From assembly GCA_029547705.1 (NCBI GenBank), contig JAKPOU010000050.1, positions 62,001 through 126,000 of the forward strand: 64,000 bases of DNA, given 5' to 3'. The notes below the pieces were generated by a model. That model had not been told where the DNA came from. It did no database searches and saw only the letters and a program-made list of their open reading frames with translations. Position 1 is the first letter of the stretch. Each line of letters starts with the position of its first letter. Below are positions 43,213 through 52,641 of this stretch, piece after piece. Position numbers and translations under genes: made by a program. This DNA is from Bacteroidota bacterium (GTDB lineage Bacteria > Bacteroidota > Bacteroidia > Bacteroidales > VadinHA17).

Positions 43213-45084
43213 ATGATCATGAAAACGCTAAATAATAAAACTAATTTATTCGTTACTATTGTATTATTGGTTATTTTAAACTCATGTAGTGAGGGTTTCC
43301 TGTCTCCTGAACCATTATCTTTTTATGCACCTGAAAATGTTCTTATCGATCAGAAAGGCTTACAAGCAGTGTTAGATAATGCTCTAAGCAAATTAAGGGT
43401 TGAATATTGTACTGATCAAGCTCCTTTCTTAGTAAATATTAAATATTCAGATGTTGGAGTTGATGGAACAACAAACAGAAATGCACCCTGGCAGGATTTA
43501 AACAATCAAATGCATCCAGATGGTAATATTCCCGATGCTTATTCTGCTATACCATGGTATTGGGATGACTCTTATAAAATTATCAAGGATTGTAATACAG
43601 TAATAACAAGAATTAATGATGCTGAATTTGCTTTAGAAGCTGATAAAAATGCTTTGTTGGGCAGTGCCTACTTTTTACGTGCTTATAGATATTATTGTAA
43701 AACATTAGGATATGGGGATGTGCCGCTTGTTCTTGAAGAACTTTCGGCCCCAAAATTAGACTTCTATTCAACTACAAAAGAATCTATTTGGAAAAAAATG
43801 ATTAAAGATTTGGAATTTGCAATTGATCATGTCCCTGAAGCAAATATGGTTCCAAGAGGTCAGGTTACCAAAGCAGCCTGTAAGCATCTTTTGGCTAAGT
43901 ATTACTTGTTATTCGGAAAATTTGATGAAGCTATTACTTTAACTACCGAAATTATTGAAGGAGGAGTTCATCAATTAAATACAGAAAGATTTGGAGTAGA
44001 TAAAAATATTCCGAATAAAGATGTGGTATGGGATATGTTCAGAGTAGAAAACAAGAGCCTTGCTAGTAATACCGAAGGATTACTCATGTCTATTGACCGT
44101 TATGGGATGGATGGAAATACTTCTGGTACAAATTCTATGAGAAACGCAGGTCCTAACTTTGGGCAAGCTGGAATAATCAAGACACCCGATGGTGCAAATG
44201 GTATGTCTGATACACCCGGTTGTGAATATGGGCTTATAGAAATGTATGGCAGAGGTGTAGCCCGTATTCGCCCAACAGGTTATTCACAAAAAGATGTCTG
44301 GATCCTTAATGGCATAGAAGATTTTCAGGATTATCGTCATAGAACTGACAATGGAAATTGGGTTACCATGGAAATGATGGTTTATAATAATCCTGCACTT
44401 AAAACGGCAAATAATGTATGGTACGGTAAAAATCTCATGTTATTTAACGAAAGCGGTGTATTGCTGTGTAATGATATTATTAGATCATGGTTTGCTTGGC
44501 CACATTACAAACTATTTGTACCTGATCCTGACCGCCCTCAACCTCAAGGTGGACCGAGTGACTGGTATATTATGCGTCTAGCAGAAACGTATCTTATTAG
44601 GGCCGAAGCTCACGTTTGGAAAAAAGAATGGCAAAAAGCAGCAGAGGACATAAATGTAATTCGACAACGTGCAAATGCTCAATATATGTACACCGCAGAT
44701 GATCTTGAGGAACTGCAAATTGGTGCTGTACTTGATGAGAGAAATAGAGAATTGTATTATGAAGAGCTACGTAAATTTGAGCTTACACGTATTTCTTACA
44801 TATTTGCAAGTACAAATATTCAGTGTTATAATGGGAAGACATATACACTTGATAAGTTATCAGAAGATAATTTCTATTATGATAGAATAATGGAAGTTGG
44901 AGATCATTACAATAAAGGAATTATTACAAGGACAGGTAATCCGTTTACAATATCACCAAAACATATTTTTTGGCCTGTTGCCAGTTATGTTATCAATTCA
45001 AATACAGGTGGTGTTATTAATCAAAATAAAGGCTATTATGGAACAGAGAAAAATGTTCCACCTTTGGTTTATGAAGGAGATTAA
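43213..45084 (+). CDS. SusD/RagB-type surface glycan-binding lipoprotein
   Basis: A 623-residue lipoprotein (lipobox LNSCSE) that forms the lid of the SusC transporter. The usual alpha-helical TPR core is visible: AEFALEADKNALLGSAYFLRAYRYY, GQVTKAACKHLLAKYYLLFGKFDEAI, and the C-terminal block WYIMRLAETYLIRAEAHVWKKEWQKAAEDINVIRQRAN followed by VLDERNRELYYEELRKFELTR. It lies 24 bases after susC and is closed by a strong terminator at 45101, so susC-susD is the core transcription unit. Confidence 0.95.
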   Translation: MIMKTLNNKTNLFVTIVLLVILNSCSEGFLSPEPLSFYAPENVLIDQKGLQAVLDNALSKLRVEYCTDQAPFLVNIKYSDVGVDGTTNRNAPWQDLNNQMHPDGNIPDAYSAIPWYWDDSYKIIKDCNTVITRINDAEFALEADKNALLGSAYFLRAYRYYCKTLGYGDVPLVLEELSAPKLDFYSTTKESIWKKMIKDLEFAIDHVPEANMVPRGQVTKAACKHLLAKYYLLFGKFDEAITLTTEIIEGGVHQLNTERFGVDKNIPNKDVVWDMFRVENKSLASNTEGLLMSIDRYGMDGNTSGTNSMRNAGPNFGQAGIIKTPDGANGMSDTPGCEYGLIEMYGRGVARIRPTGYSQKDVWILNGIEDFQDYRHRTDNGNWVTMEMMVYNNPALKTANNVWYGKNLMLFNESGVLLCNDIIRSWFAWPHYKLFVPDPDRPQPQGGPSDWYIMRLAETYLIRAEAHVWKKEWQKAAEDINVIRQRANAQYMYTADDLEELQIGAVLDERNRELYYEELRKFELTRISYIFASTNIQCYNGKTYTLDKLSEDNFYYDRIMEVGDHYNKGIITRTGNPFTISPKHIFWPVASYVINSNTGGVINQNKGYYGTEKNVPPLVYEGD

Positions 45085-45100
45085 TTTTGGAAATATTAAT

Positions 45101-45143
45101 AAACTGCACATTCGAATTCCTTAGAATGTGCAGTTTATGTTTT
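45101..45143 (+). terminator. Intrinsic terminator after susD
   Basis: AAACTGCACATTC (45101-45113) pairs perfectly with GAATGTGCAGTTT (45124-45136), a 13-bp stem with a 10-base loop, followed by ATGTTTTTA. It lies 16 bases after the susD stop and before the metallo-hydrolase gene. The stem is the strongest in the window. Confidence 0.85.
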
Positions 45144-45225
45144 TAAAGATTCTTTCTTGAAAAGGCTATGAAAACTAAGTGTCAGATATTGAGGAGATTA
45201 CTATAAACGAATTAGGTCAATTAAA

Positions 45226-46473
45226 ATGAATATGATAAAAATTATTCACAGGAAGTTATTTTCCCTACTATTTTTCACATTGTTCATTGGCTTTGTTGAT
45301 GGACAATCGTTACCAGGAAGTTACTTTTCACCTTGGTCAGTTGGCCTGCTAGATATCCATCATATCAATACTGGCAAAGGGGAGTCTGTCTTTATTATTA
45401 TGCCAGATGGAACTACAATGTTGGTAGATGCAGGAGCAACAACACGTCCCAAACCACGCGTCACAGACCAGAAACCAGATGCAAGCAGGACTCCGGGTGA
45501 ATGGATATCAAGGTATATTTTGCATATGATGAAAGATATTCCATCAAAAAAACTAGACTATATACTTCTTACACATTTTGATGGAGATCATATCGGGGAT
45601 TATTCGGACAAGGCAAAAACATCAAGCTCAGGTACATTTAAACTTACAGGTATAACGGAGGTTGGAGAACATGTACCTTTTAAAAAGTTAGTTGATAGAG
45701 GCTGGCCCAATTATAATTTCCCAATAGCTTTGAGTAATGACAAAATGAGGAATTACAAACAATTTCTAAAGTGGCATATTGAAAAAAACCAATCTATCAT
45801 TGAAGATTTTAAAGTTGGTCAAAATTCACAATTTGTTTTGGTTTATGCGAGAGAAGAATACCCGGATTTTGAGATTCGAAATATTGCATGCAATGGATAT
45901 GTTTGGACAGGAGTAGGAACAAATGTTCGAAATCATTTCCCGAAACTTTCGGATTTAAAAATATCAGAATATCCCGGAGAAAATATGTGCTCTATCGCGT
46001 TTCGATTGTCTTATGGAAAGTTTGACTATTTCAATGGTGGGGATCTTACTTTTGGAGAATATGGTACTTGGAGAGATATTGAAACATCTGTTGGGATGGT
46101 CACAGGACCCGTCGAGGTTTGTGAATCAAATCATCATGGACATTTTGATGCAATGGGAGAACATTTTCTAAAGGCTCTCAGACCAAAGATTATTATACTT
46201 CAAACTTGGGCGCCTAGTCATCCTGCTTCAGTAGTGTTAAGCCGAATGCAGTCGACTTCAATTTATCCAGGTCCGAGAAATATTTTTGCTACCAATATAA
46301 TGAAAGAAACAAAAGTTGTAATTGGTGACGCTCTTGATAGACTAAAAAGCCAGCAGGGACATATCGTTGTAAGAGTGAACCCTGGTGGGGATGATTTCAT
46401 GATTTACATTCTTGATGATTTAACAGAAAGCTATGAGGTTAAGGCAGTTCATGGGCCGTATTATTGTGAGTAA
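45226..46473 (+). CDS. Exported metallo-beta-lactamase-fold hydrolase (ComEC C-domain-like)
   Basis: A 415-residue protein with a signal peptide (RKLFSLLFFTLFIGFVDGQS). It has the metallo-beta-lactamase fold in the ComEC/Rec2-like form: LDIHHINTGKGESVFIIMPDGTTMLVDAG near residue 40 and the metal motif LTHFDGDHIGDY with H117, D119, D121 and H122. Later metal ligands are likely in FNGGDLTFG and in ESNHHGHFDAMG. Relatives cleave phosphodiesters, including nucleic acids; an exported free-standing version with a SusCD pair has no established role. A nuclease or phosphodiesterase acting on a phosphorylated glycan or DNA is an inference. It is AT-rich like susCD and sits downstream of the susD terminator. 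Confidence 0.78.
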   Translation: MNMIKIIHRKLFSLLFFTLFIGFVDGQSLPGSYFSPWSVGLLDIHHINTGKGESVFIIMPDGTTMLVDAGATTRPKPRVTDQKPDASRTPGEWISRYILHMMKDIPSKKLDYILLTHFDGDHIGDYSDKAKTSSSGTFKLTGITEVGEHVPFKKLVDRGWPNYNFPIALSNDKMRNYKQFLKWHIEKNQSIIEDFKVGQNSQFVLVYAREEYPDFEIRNIACNGYVWTGVGTNVRNHFPKLSDLKISEYPGENMCSIAFRLSYGKFDYFNGGDLTFGEYGTWRDIETSVGMVTGPVEVCESNHHGHFDAMGEHFLKALRPKIIILQTWAPSHPASVVLSRMQSTSIYPGPRNIFATNIMKETKVVIGDALDRLKSQQGHIVVRVNPGGDDFMIYILDDLTESYEVKAVHGPYYCE

Positions 46474-46593
46474 CAGTTCTTAAAGAAAAACTATGAAAAT
46501 ATCTTGGCTTTAAAAATAAATTAGTAATTCAAAGCATCATGGGATAATTAATACACATTGAGGCATTTAGTTAATTATATATAAAATAATTAG

Positions 46594-46723
46594 AAAAAAA
46601 AATATCATTCAGTACAAATACTTGTTTTTGTTCTGGTTGTATGTTTAATTTCAACTGGTTGCTCCAGAAGGAATGATGGTGACAAATACAAGTCTTTCAG
46701 CGGTATTTATCCTCATCTGGCAT
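46594..46723 (+). pseudogene. N-terminal fragment of a lipoprotein gene interrupted by the IS407-like element
   Basis: In the frame following TAG at 46591-46593, the sequence reads a lipoprotein signal, QILVFVLVVCLISTGCSRR (lipobox STGC, cysteine codon 46660-46662), then NDGDKYKSFSGIYPHLA up to the insertion point. There is no ATG in frame after the stop; the only candidates are a weak ATT/ATA or a start lost through change in the nine-A run 46594-46602. The downstream part (47914-50276) reads YNNESECGTGAVVPWADRLW, the natural continuation. The two reading frames differ by one base when the IS and one target copy are removed, so a further one-base deletion is present. Confidence 0.7.
46720..46723 (+). 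repeat. Target-site duplication, left copy (GCAT)
   Basis: GCAT lies directly left of the element's TG end and is repeated at 47914-47917 directly right of its CA end. A 4-bp duplication is usual for the IS407 subgroup of IS3. Its preservation shows that this copy moved in directly and rather recently. Confidence 0.8.
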
Positions 46724-46782
46724 TGAAGATATCCCTATAAATCCTACAAGTTATAATTGGGCAAAAATGTCTAATTTTAAAC

Positions 46783-47055
46783 TTGTATATGAAAAGATCA
46801 AGATTTACCGAGAGCCAGATAACAAGCGCGCTGAAGGAGCACGAAGCTGGCAAGAATGTTCTGGACATATGTCGGGAACTAAGAATTAATCGCAACACCT
46901 TTTACAATTGGAAGAAGCGGTATTCGGGGATGGATGCCGAACTTCTTCGAAGGTTCAAGGAACTTGAGCGGGAGAATGCAGAGTTAAAGCGCATGTATGC
47001 CGACCTGAGTCTGGATCACAGGATATTAAAGAATGTCATAGAAAAAAAGCTTTAA
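46783..47055 (+). CDS. IS407-like transposase OrfA
   Basis: A 90-residue protein of the ISxxx/IS407 OrfA type: MKRSRFTESQITSALKEHEAG, a helix-turn-helix (VLDICRELRINRNTFYNWKKRY) and a coiled end (LKRMYADLSLDHRILKNVIEKKL). The final codons GAA AAA AAG contain the canonical A-AAA-AAG slippery heptamer (47043-47049 region). A -1 shift there continues in frame into orfB without a stop. Confidence 0.92.
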   Translation: MYMKRSRFTESQITSALKEHEAGKNVLDICRELRINRNTFYNWKKRYSGMDAELLRRFKELERENAELKRMYADLSLDHRILKNVIEKKL

Positions 47056-47075
47056 CGCCCTGTCAAAAGAGAGAG

Positions 47076-47894
47076 TTGGTGAGAGAGATAAGAGAAGAAG
47101 AGCAGATATCTGTTGCCAGGGCGTGTAAGATTGTAATGCTGGTTCGCTGCATGTATTACTATGAGTCTAAAAAAGATGATTCAGAAGTTGAGGCAAAGCT
47201 GCAGTGGTATGGAGAGAAGCTTCCCTCAAGGGGCTTTCCTGAGTATTTTAAGAGGATCCGTGGAGAGGGGCTTATCTGGAACCACAAAAAAGTCCGAAGA
47301 GTATACCTGAAGCTTGGAATGGCTCGTCGAAGAAAGATAAAACGCAGGATACCAAATCCTGATAGGCAAGTCCTGTTGCAGCCTGTCAGACCCAATATCA
47401 CCTGGAGTCTTGATTTTATGGAGGACCGACTGGAGAACGGAAGGCGGTTTAGAACATTGAACATTATTGATGATTATAACAGGGAAGCACTTGCAATAGA
47501 AGTCGATTACTCGTTCCCTTCAGCAAAAGTAGTTGATATGTTAAAACGAGTTATTGAATGGCGGGGTAAGCCTGAGGAGATCCGCAGTGATAATGGGATT
47601 GAGTTTATCGCAAAAGATTTTAGTGTCTTTTGCTCAAACTCAGGGATCAATCATCTTCGAATACAGAAAGGCAAGCCCAGCCAGAATGGGTACATTGAAA
47701 GGTTTAACAGAACATATAGAGAAGATGTTCTTGACATCAATTTATTTGAAAGCATTCAGCAAGTCAGGATAAAGACTGAGGAATTTATGGAAGATTACAA
47801 TAACTATCATCCACACGAAAGTCTCAACAATATGAGCCCGGTTAAATTTCTAAAGTCAAAATTCAAAGAAAAAATGCCTACTTTTACTTTGTAG
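47076..47894 (+). CDS. IS407-like transposase OrfB (DDE catalytic part)
   Basis: A 272-residue catalytic part in the -1 frame. The triad is visible: D in TWSLDFMEDRL, D in IRSDNGIEF and E in NGYIERFNRTYREDVLD, then NYHPHESLNNMSPVKF at the end. The open frame extends upstream of the TTG at 47076 to the slippery site (ALTPCQKRELVREI), in accord with expression as an OrfAB fusion. No disabling change is visible. Confidence 0.92.
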   Translation: MVREIREEEQISVARACKIVMLVRCMYYYESKKDDSEVEAKLQWYGEKLPSRGFPEYFKRIRGEGLIWNHKKVRRVYLKLGMARRRKIKRRIPNPDRQVLLQPVRPNITWSLDFMEDRLENGRRFRTLNIIDDYNREALAIEVDYSFPSAKVVDMLKRVIEWRGKPEEIRSDNGIEFIAKDFSVFCSNSGINHLRIQKGKPSQNGYIERFNRTYREDVLDINLFESIQQVRIKTEEFMEDYNNYHPHESLNNMSPVKFLKSKFKEKMPTFTL

Positions 47895-47913
47895 GAGAAA
47901 GGGGGTATCTACA

Positions 47914-50276
47914 GCATTTACAATAATGAAAGTGAATGTGGTACAGGAGCTGTTGTTCCCTGGGCTGACAGGTTGTGGGTGATCACTTACGGGCCGCATC
48001 TGCCTTTTGGTTCTTCTGACAAATTATATGAGATAACTCCTGATCTTCAGCAGATAATCAGAAAGGAGAGTGTCGGTGGAACTCCTGCAAACCGTATGGT
48101 ACATAAAGAGAGTAAGCAGCTTTTTATAGGACCCTATGCCATTGATGCAGATCGTAACGTAAGGACGATTCCCTATGAAAAGATGCCGGGGAGACATACG
48201 GGAAATGCGCGGCATCTGACAGATCCTGCCGGAAAGATTTATTATGCCACAATGGAGGAGGGATTTTATGAAGTGGATGTAAATACACTGGAAATAAAAC
48301 TGCTTTATCAGGACGGAAATGTTACTGACAGGAAACAGGATGTGGTGTCAGCAAATAAGCCGGCTGCACTTCTGGAGGGTGTACACGGCAAAGGTTTCTA
48401 TTCAGGGCAGGGTGTTGCTGTTTATACCAACAATGGTGAATCGGGAAACCTGGCTCTTGTTAAGTTTGATATTGAAGCAGGTTCCCTGTCAGAATGGAAT
48501 GGGAAAGAATGGAAACTGATCCGCCGTAATCAGTTCTGTGAAATTACCGGTCCCGGTGGAATATACGGCAATGAAAACCCTGAAACCGATCCCCTGTGGG
48601 CCACCGGCTGGGATCATAAATCCTTGATACTTGGTGTGAGAAACGGAGGAAACTGGAGCTTCTACCGACTTCCCAAAGCGAGTCACAGCTATGATGGAGC
48701 TCACGGCTGGAATACGGAATGGCCGCGTATCCGGAATATCGGGACGGATGGCAGGCCGGATTACCTGATGACCATGCACGGTATGTTCTGGAACTTTCCG
48801 GGTAATTTTACCGCATCAAATTCATCCGGGATCCGTCCCCGATCAGCATATCTGAAAATAATCGGGGATTTTACCAGGTGGAATAACAGACTGGTTTTTG
48901 GTTGTGACGATTCAGCACTGAATGAATTCCTTAACAAGCGCAAAGAGAAAGGCAGTATAGAAGATCCAGGCCAGTCGAACTCCAATCTGTGGTTTACTTC
49001 GTTGAAGCAGCCTGATGAGCTTGGTCCCACAACGGCTGAAGGGGCGGTGTGGCTCAATGAAAAGACTGAGGCAGGAATGCCTTCAGAACCCTTTCTTTTT
49101 GCCGGATGGGCCAGACGTATTTCCTGGATACATAATTCAGGCGATTCCAGGGTGAATTTCATTTTTGAAGTTGACAAATCAGGCAACGATTTGTGGGAAA
49201 CACTACAATCGGTTGCAATTGACGGAAATATGTCAGCTTTGATTGAGTTTCCTGCAGCCACCAGGGCCGAGTGGATAAGGGTAAAAACCGATAAGCCGGC
49301 GATTGCAACGGTTCATTTTTCATATACCGGCAAGGATGACAGAAATGATTGCCCTGATCCTGTTTTTAACGGGTTATCGGTTGTCACAGACCAGCTGTCA
49401 ACAGGCGGCCTGCTGTATGGTCTTGGGAATGACCGCCGGGCATTGGGAGTGCTGGCAGGACAATTTAGCGGGGGAGATTTTACGGAGACTGGTTATTATG
49501 AGCTGAACGCTGATATGGATCTTCAGAAAAAAGAAGATCCGGAAACAGCCGGGTTTATACGAGATAAATTTGCAATTCCTCAACAAGTGGTAACGATTGA
49601 CGAGGCTTCTGTGCTTATACAGGATGATTTTGGCAGGAGATGGAGGCTGCCGGTGGGCAATAAGGCTTATACAGAACTGACAGAGCGTTCGGCACTGCGT
49701 CTTTGCCGCGAAGTGGTAACTGAGCGGGATCTTTTCAGCTGTGCAGGAACATTTTATGAACTTCCTGCCAATAATGCCGATGGATTTGCAAAGATCCGCC
49801 CTGTTGCATCACACAACTTCAGAATACATGATTATGCTTCCTATCGGGGGATGCTGATCATGACAGGAATTGATCCGGGCAAAGCCCGCGGCAACTCACA
49901 TGTAATTGTGTCTGATGACGGAAAAGCTGCTGTATGGGCTGGTGTGATCGATGATCTTTGGAAAATAGGCAAACCTGCCGGAGAGGGTGGTCCGTGGAAA
50001 AACAGCCATGTTTCTGCCGGCATACCATCCGACCCTTACCTCATAGGTTTTTATGATAAGAAAAGTCTTGAACTGTCACATAATTCTCCACACAGGATTA
50101 CATTTACAGTCGAGGCAGAACCGCTTGGTCATGGGCCATGGATGACTTACAAAAAAATTGAAGTAGGGCCGGGGGAGACGGCCGGTTTTAATTTCCCCGA
50201 CAACTTTCAGTCGCGCTGGATAAGATTCACTTCAGACAGGGATTGCATTGCAACGGTATGGCTGAAATATGAATGA
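47914..50276 (+). pseudogene. Main part of the interrupted lipoprotein gene (unknown exported protein)
   Basis: Beyond the IS the frame is open from 47916 to the TGA at 50276 (about 787 codons); a TTG at 47973 is the first possible start and would give a 767-residue protein without a signal. The opening YNNESECGTGAVVPWADRLW and WVITYGPHLPFGSSDKLYEI is recognisable as the start of a large exported protein found in Bacteroidota, with propeller-like segments (LVKFDIEAGSLSEWNGKEW) and repeated blocks: SEPFLFAGWARRISWIHNSGDSRVNFIFEV near residue 370 and SDPYLIGFYDKKSLELSHNS near 705 look like an internal duplication. Function is unknown. With its signal peptide cut off by the IS and a one-base frame difference, an active exported product is unlikely; an internally started cytoplasmic product cannot be ruled out. 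Confidence 0.72.
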
Positions 50277-50670
50277 ATGGATAGCAAAGGCCGGACTACC
50301 GGAACTATATGCATAAAAAGATGTGACAGGTGAATCAAATATGAGAGGACCTTTCTTGACATCCGGAAAACAGGGGGTGAATTATTTCCTGCCGGAGTGA
50401 AGTTAATTCAATATTTTCAGGAAAAGCCGTGATCATTCTTTCGCCGGGAATAGCCCGAGAATTCCTGTATGACTTATGTCTGAATGAACTATTAATAATT
50501 TTTAAGATTTGAATTTCCCCTAAGCCCTTTTTTCCCCGCATAAACATTTAACTTTGATAAAAATAATGCCAATCAGCTTACACCATCTCATAAGTATATG
50601 CTGTATTGATACGCAGTCAGGAAAACTGCCACATTTAAAAACTTATTAATCTGCTTTAATTAAATTAAAT
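50277..50670. other. Gene-free stretch with a possible -7 element
   Basis: No gene is supported here. TAACTTTG at 50549-50556 matches the TAnnTTTG -7 consensus upstream of the PLP enzyme gene, but no TTG lies at the right distance upstream, so the match is weak. The remainder shows no repeat or strong stem. Confidence 0.35.
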
Positions 50671-52347
50671 ATGAAACGACGCGAAGTATTAAAAACTCTG
50701 TCAACAATTCCGGTTGCAGGAGGATTAATGTCAATTGAACCTCTGGTAGCATCAGCAAGCCAGAGGAAGCCTGTTATTGATGCAGGGCTGTTGTCAAATC
50801 CGGAGAAAGGGGCACTGGCTCTCGGACCACAAATTTACCAGTCAATAGGCGTGGAACCCTTGATCAACTGCAGGGGGACTCTTTCGATAATAAGTGGTTC
50901 AACAGAACTGTATGAAGTCAGGAAAGCAGTTGAATATGCTGCAATGGTTCATGTACATATTGATGAACTCGCAATGGCAGTGGGTAAAAGACTGGCTGAG
51001 ATCACAGGAGCTGAATGGGGAATGGTATCATCAGGCTGTGCCGCGGGTTTAAAACATGTTACTGCCGCCTGTCTAACCGGTGGCGATCCTGAGAAACTTG
51101 TTAAAATACCGGACCTGACAGGATTTGATAAGACAGAAGTCATCATTCCCCGGTATTCAAGAAATCAGTATGATGCTGCAATCAGGAATACCGGAGCAGT
51201 TCTGATAGAGGTTGAAACAGTTGAAGAGCTTAAAAAGGCTATCAATTCACGTACAGCGATGATATATCTGTTTTCCGGTCCACGGGCTTATTATGACGGA
51301 CCTCTGTCCATTGAAAAGGTAGCTCCGGTTGCAAAAGAGAAAAATATTCCTATTCTTGTAGATGCAGCTGCTGAAATACTTACTGTTCCAAACGATCATC
51401 TGAACCGGGGTGCAACCATTGTGGCATATAGCGGGGGGAAGGCCTTAAGAGGCCCGCAGGGGGCAGGACTTCTTCTCGGTAATAAAGACATCCTTTTTTC
51501 AACCTGGCAGTCAAGTTCTCCGCATCACGGACCGGGAAGGGATAATAAAATCGGCAAGGAAGAACATATGGGTATGCTTGCTGCTGTTGAAGCCTGGGTT
51601 AAAACGGATCATGCTGCAAAGGAGAAGACATGGATTTCCTGGCTAGAATATATTTCGAAAAAAGTAACTGCAATAAAAGGTGTGACAACTCAGATCACAG
51701 AACCACAGGGTGTTGATAATCGCAGTGCCCGGATGTCAATATCGTGGGATCCTGCAGTTCTGAACATCACCGGTGAGGAAGTTTCAAATGAGCTGTACAA
51801 TAACAGTCCGAGAGTTGCACTGGGCGGAGGAAGAACCAATCCCGCGGATGGAAGAACCTCCATCTCGATCAGTGCTCAGATGATGCAGCCGGGAGATGAG
51901 AAAATCGTTGCCGACAGGATTTTCAACATACTGTCCGCGAAGCATGAGAAAAAGACTGTTGTCATTGAACCCCCTGCTGTCGATATTTCCGGCCAGTGGG
52001 ATGTAAGCATTGATTTTTATTCAGGCAAGGGAGAACATAAGCTGTATCTTGGAAAACAGGAAGGACATGAAATAAAGGGAACCCATAAGAGCACTTTCTC
52101 ATTGCTTGATATAGCCGGAAGAGTTGAGGGCAGGAATGTTAAGCTCCAGAGTTATTACAGGGAAAATGCCCAGTCAATACCGTATATATTTGACGGAAAT
52201 GTTGAAGGTGATACAATTTCGGGAGTGCTCTATCTGGGGGAATACCGTTCTGCCAATTTCATTGCGAAAAGAGCAGAATCCGGAAGACGTCCCATGATGC
52301 CGATAACAATACCTTCCCACGGGGGAAAGAAGAGCGATTCATGGTAG
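50671..52347 (+). CDS. Exported SelA-like PLP enzyme with C-terminal beta-domain
   Basis: A 558-residue protein. The N-terminus MKRREVLKTLSTIPVAGGLM is a twin-arginine-like export signal. Residues 50-430 are a fold-type I PLP enzyme of the SelA/DgaE branch: IYQSIGVEPLINCRGTLSI, the PLP-contacting GMVSSGCAAGLKHV, ILVDAAAE (pyridine-contacting aspartate) and K257 in AYSGGKALRGPQGAG as Schiff-base lysine. Characterised relatives are D-glucosaminate-6-phosphate ammonia-lyase and similar 2-amino acid lyases. From about residue 440 an extra beta-rich domain follows (SGQWDVSIDFYSGKGEHKL, DIAGRVEGRNVKL, GDTISGVLYLGEYRSANF), which the second copy at 58806 lacks. The enzyme probably removes ammonia from an amino sugar acid or amino acid outside the cytoplasm. 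Substrate is unknown. Confidence 0.8.
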   Translation: MKRREVLKTLSTIPVAGGLMSIEPLVASASQRKPVIDAGLLSNPEKGALALGPQIYQSIGVEPLINCRGTLSIISGSTELYEVRKAVEYAAMVHVHIDELAMAVGKRLAEITGAEWGMVSSGCAAGLKHVTAACLTGGDPEKLVKIPDLTGFDKTEVIIPRYSRNQYDAAIRNTGAVLIEVETVEELKKAINSRTAMIYLFSGPRAYYDGPLSIEKVAPVAKEKNIPILVDAAAEILTVPNDHLNRGATIVAYSGGKALRGPQGAGLLLGNKDILFSTWQSSSPHHGPGRDNKIGKEEHMGMLAAVEAWVKTDHAAKEKTWISWLEYISKKVTAIKGVTTQITEPQGVDNRSARMSISWDPAVLNITGEEVSNELYNNSPRVALGGGRTNPADGRTSISISAQMMQPGDEKIVADRIFNILSAKHEKKTVVIEPPAVDISGQWDVSIDFYSGKGEHKLYLGKQEGHEIKGTHKSTFSLLDIAGRVEGRNVKLQSYYRENAQSIPYIFDGNVEGDTISGVLYLGEYRSANFIAKRAESGRRPMMPITIPSHGGKKSDSW

Positions 52348-52410
52348 AAATGATGGTTTTTATCATGACCTGACTGTTCAATAGTGAAAAATCAGATATA
52401 AAACCAGTTT

Positions 52411-52641
52411 TTGTCCCTGATAATCCGGAATGGGGAAATTTCAGGGTTTGAATGCAGCGGGGGATATGTACTGAACGGGGAAGGATCACTGATATATCCG
52501 GGCAATCACACCAGGAGGTATACAGGCCAGCCGGATGTTAACGGCCCCGTGTCGTCAATAAGGTTTGAGCTTCTGAGGGAAGGTATTGAGGATTATGAAT
52601 ACATCTGGATGCTGAAGGAAAGCGCATTGAAGAGCTGGTAA
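52411..52641 (+). pseudogene. C-terminal fragment of a DUF4091-type glycosidase-like protein
   Basis: Seventy-six codons read GYVLNGEGSLIYPGNHTRRY and then GPVSSIRFELLREGIEDYEYIW, which is the conserved end of DUF4091-containing glycoside-hydrolase-like proteins. The several hundred residues that should precede it are absent; the upstream 60 bases follow directly on the PLP enzyme gene. It is a leftover from a deletion or rearrangement between 52347 and 52862. The TTG at 52411 is only the first possible start, not a real one. Confidence 0.7.

Larger units (their letters stand above)
46724..47913 (+). mobile_element. IS3-family (IS407-like) insertion sequence, complete
   Basis: A 1190-bp element beginning TGAAGATATCCC and ending in the complement of TGTAGATACCCC, so it has the family's TG...CA termini. 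The inverted repeats continue inward to a shared TCCTACAA (left 46742-46749). It is flanked by GCAT duplications and carries orfA and orfB with a canonical frameshift site. It interrupts a large lipoprotein gene after about 45 codons. Its type is different from the IS3 element at 36989. Confidence 0.9.

Noticed and set aside
36989-47913. Composite transposon carrying the SusCD block between two IS3 elements
   Set aside because: The two elements have different transposases and different end sequences, and the first lies inside the block (between sigma and fecR), so they cannot mobilise it together.
50335-50547. 70-codon minus-strand frame in the 394-bp gap
   Set aside because: No family resemblance and no start site; such a length is expected by chance.
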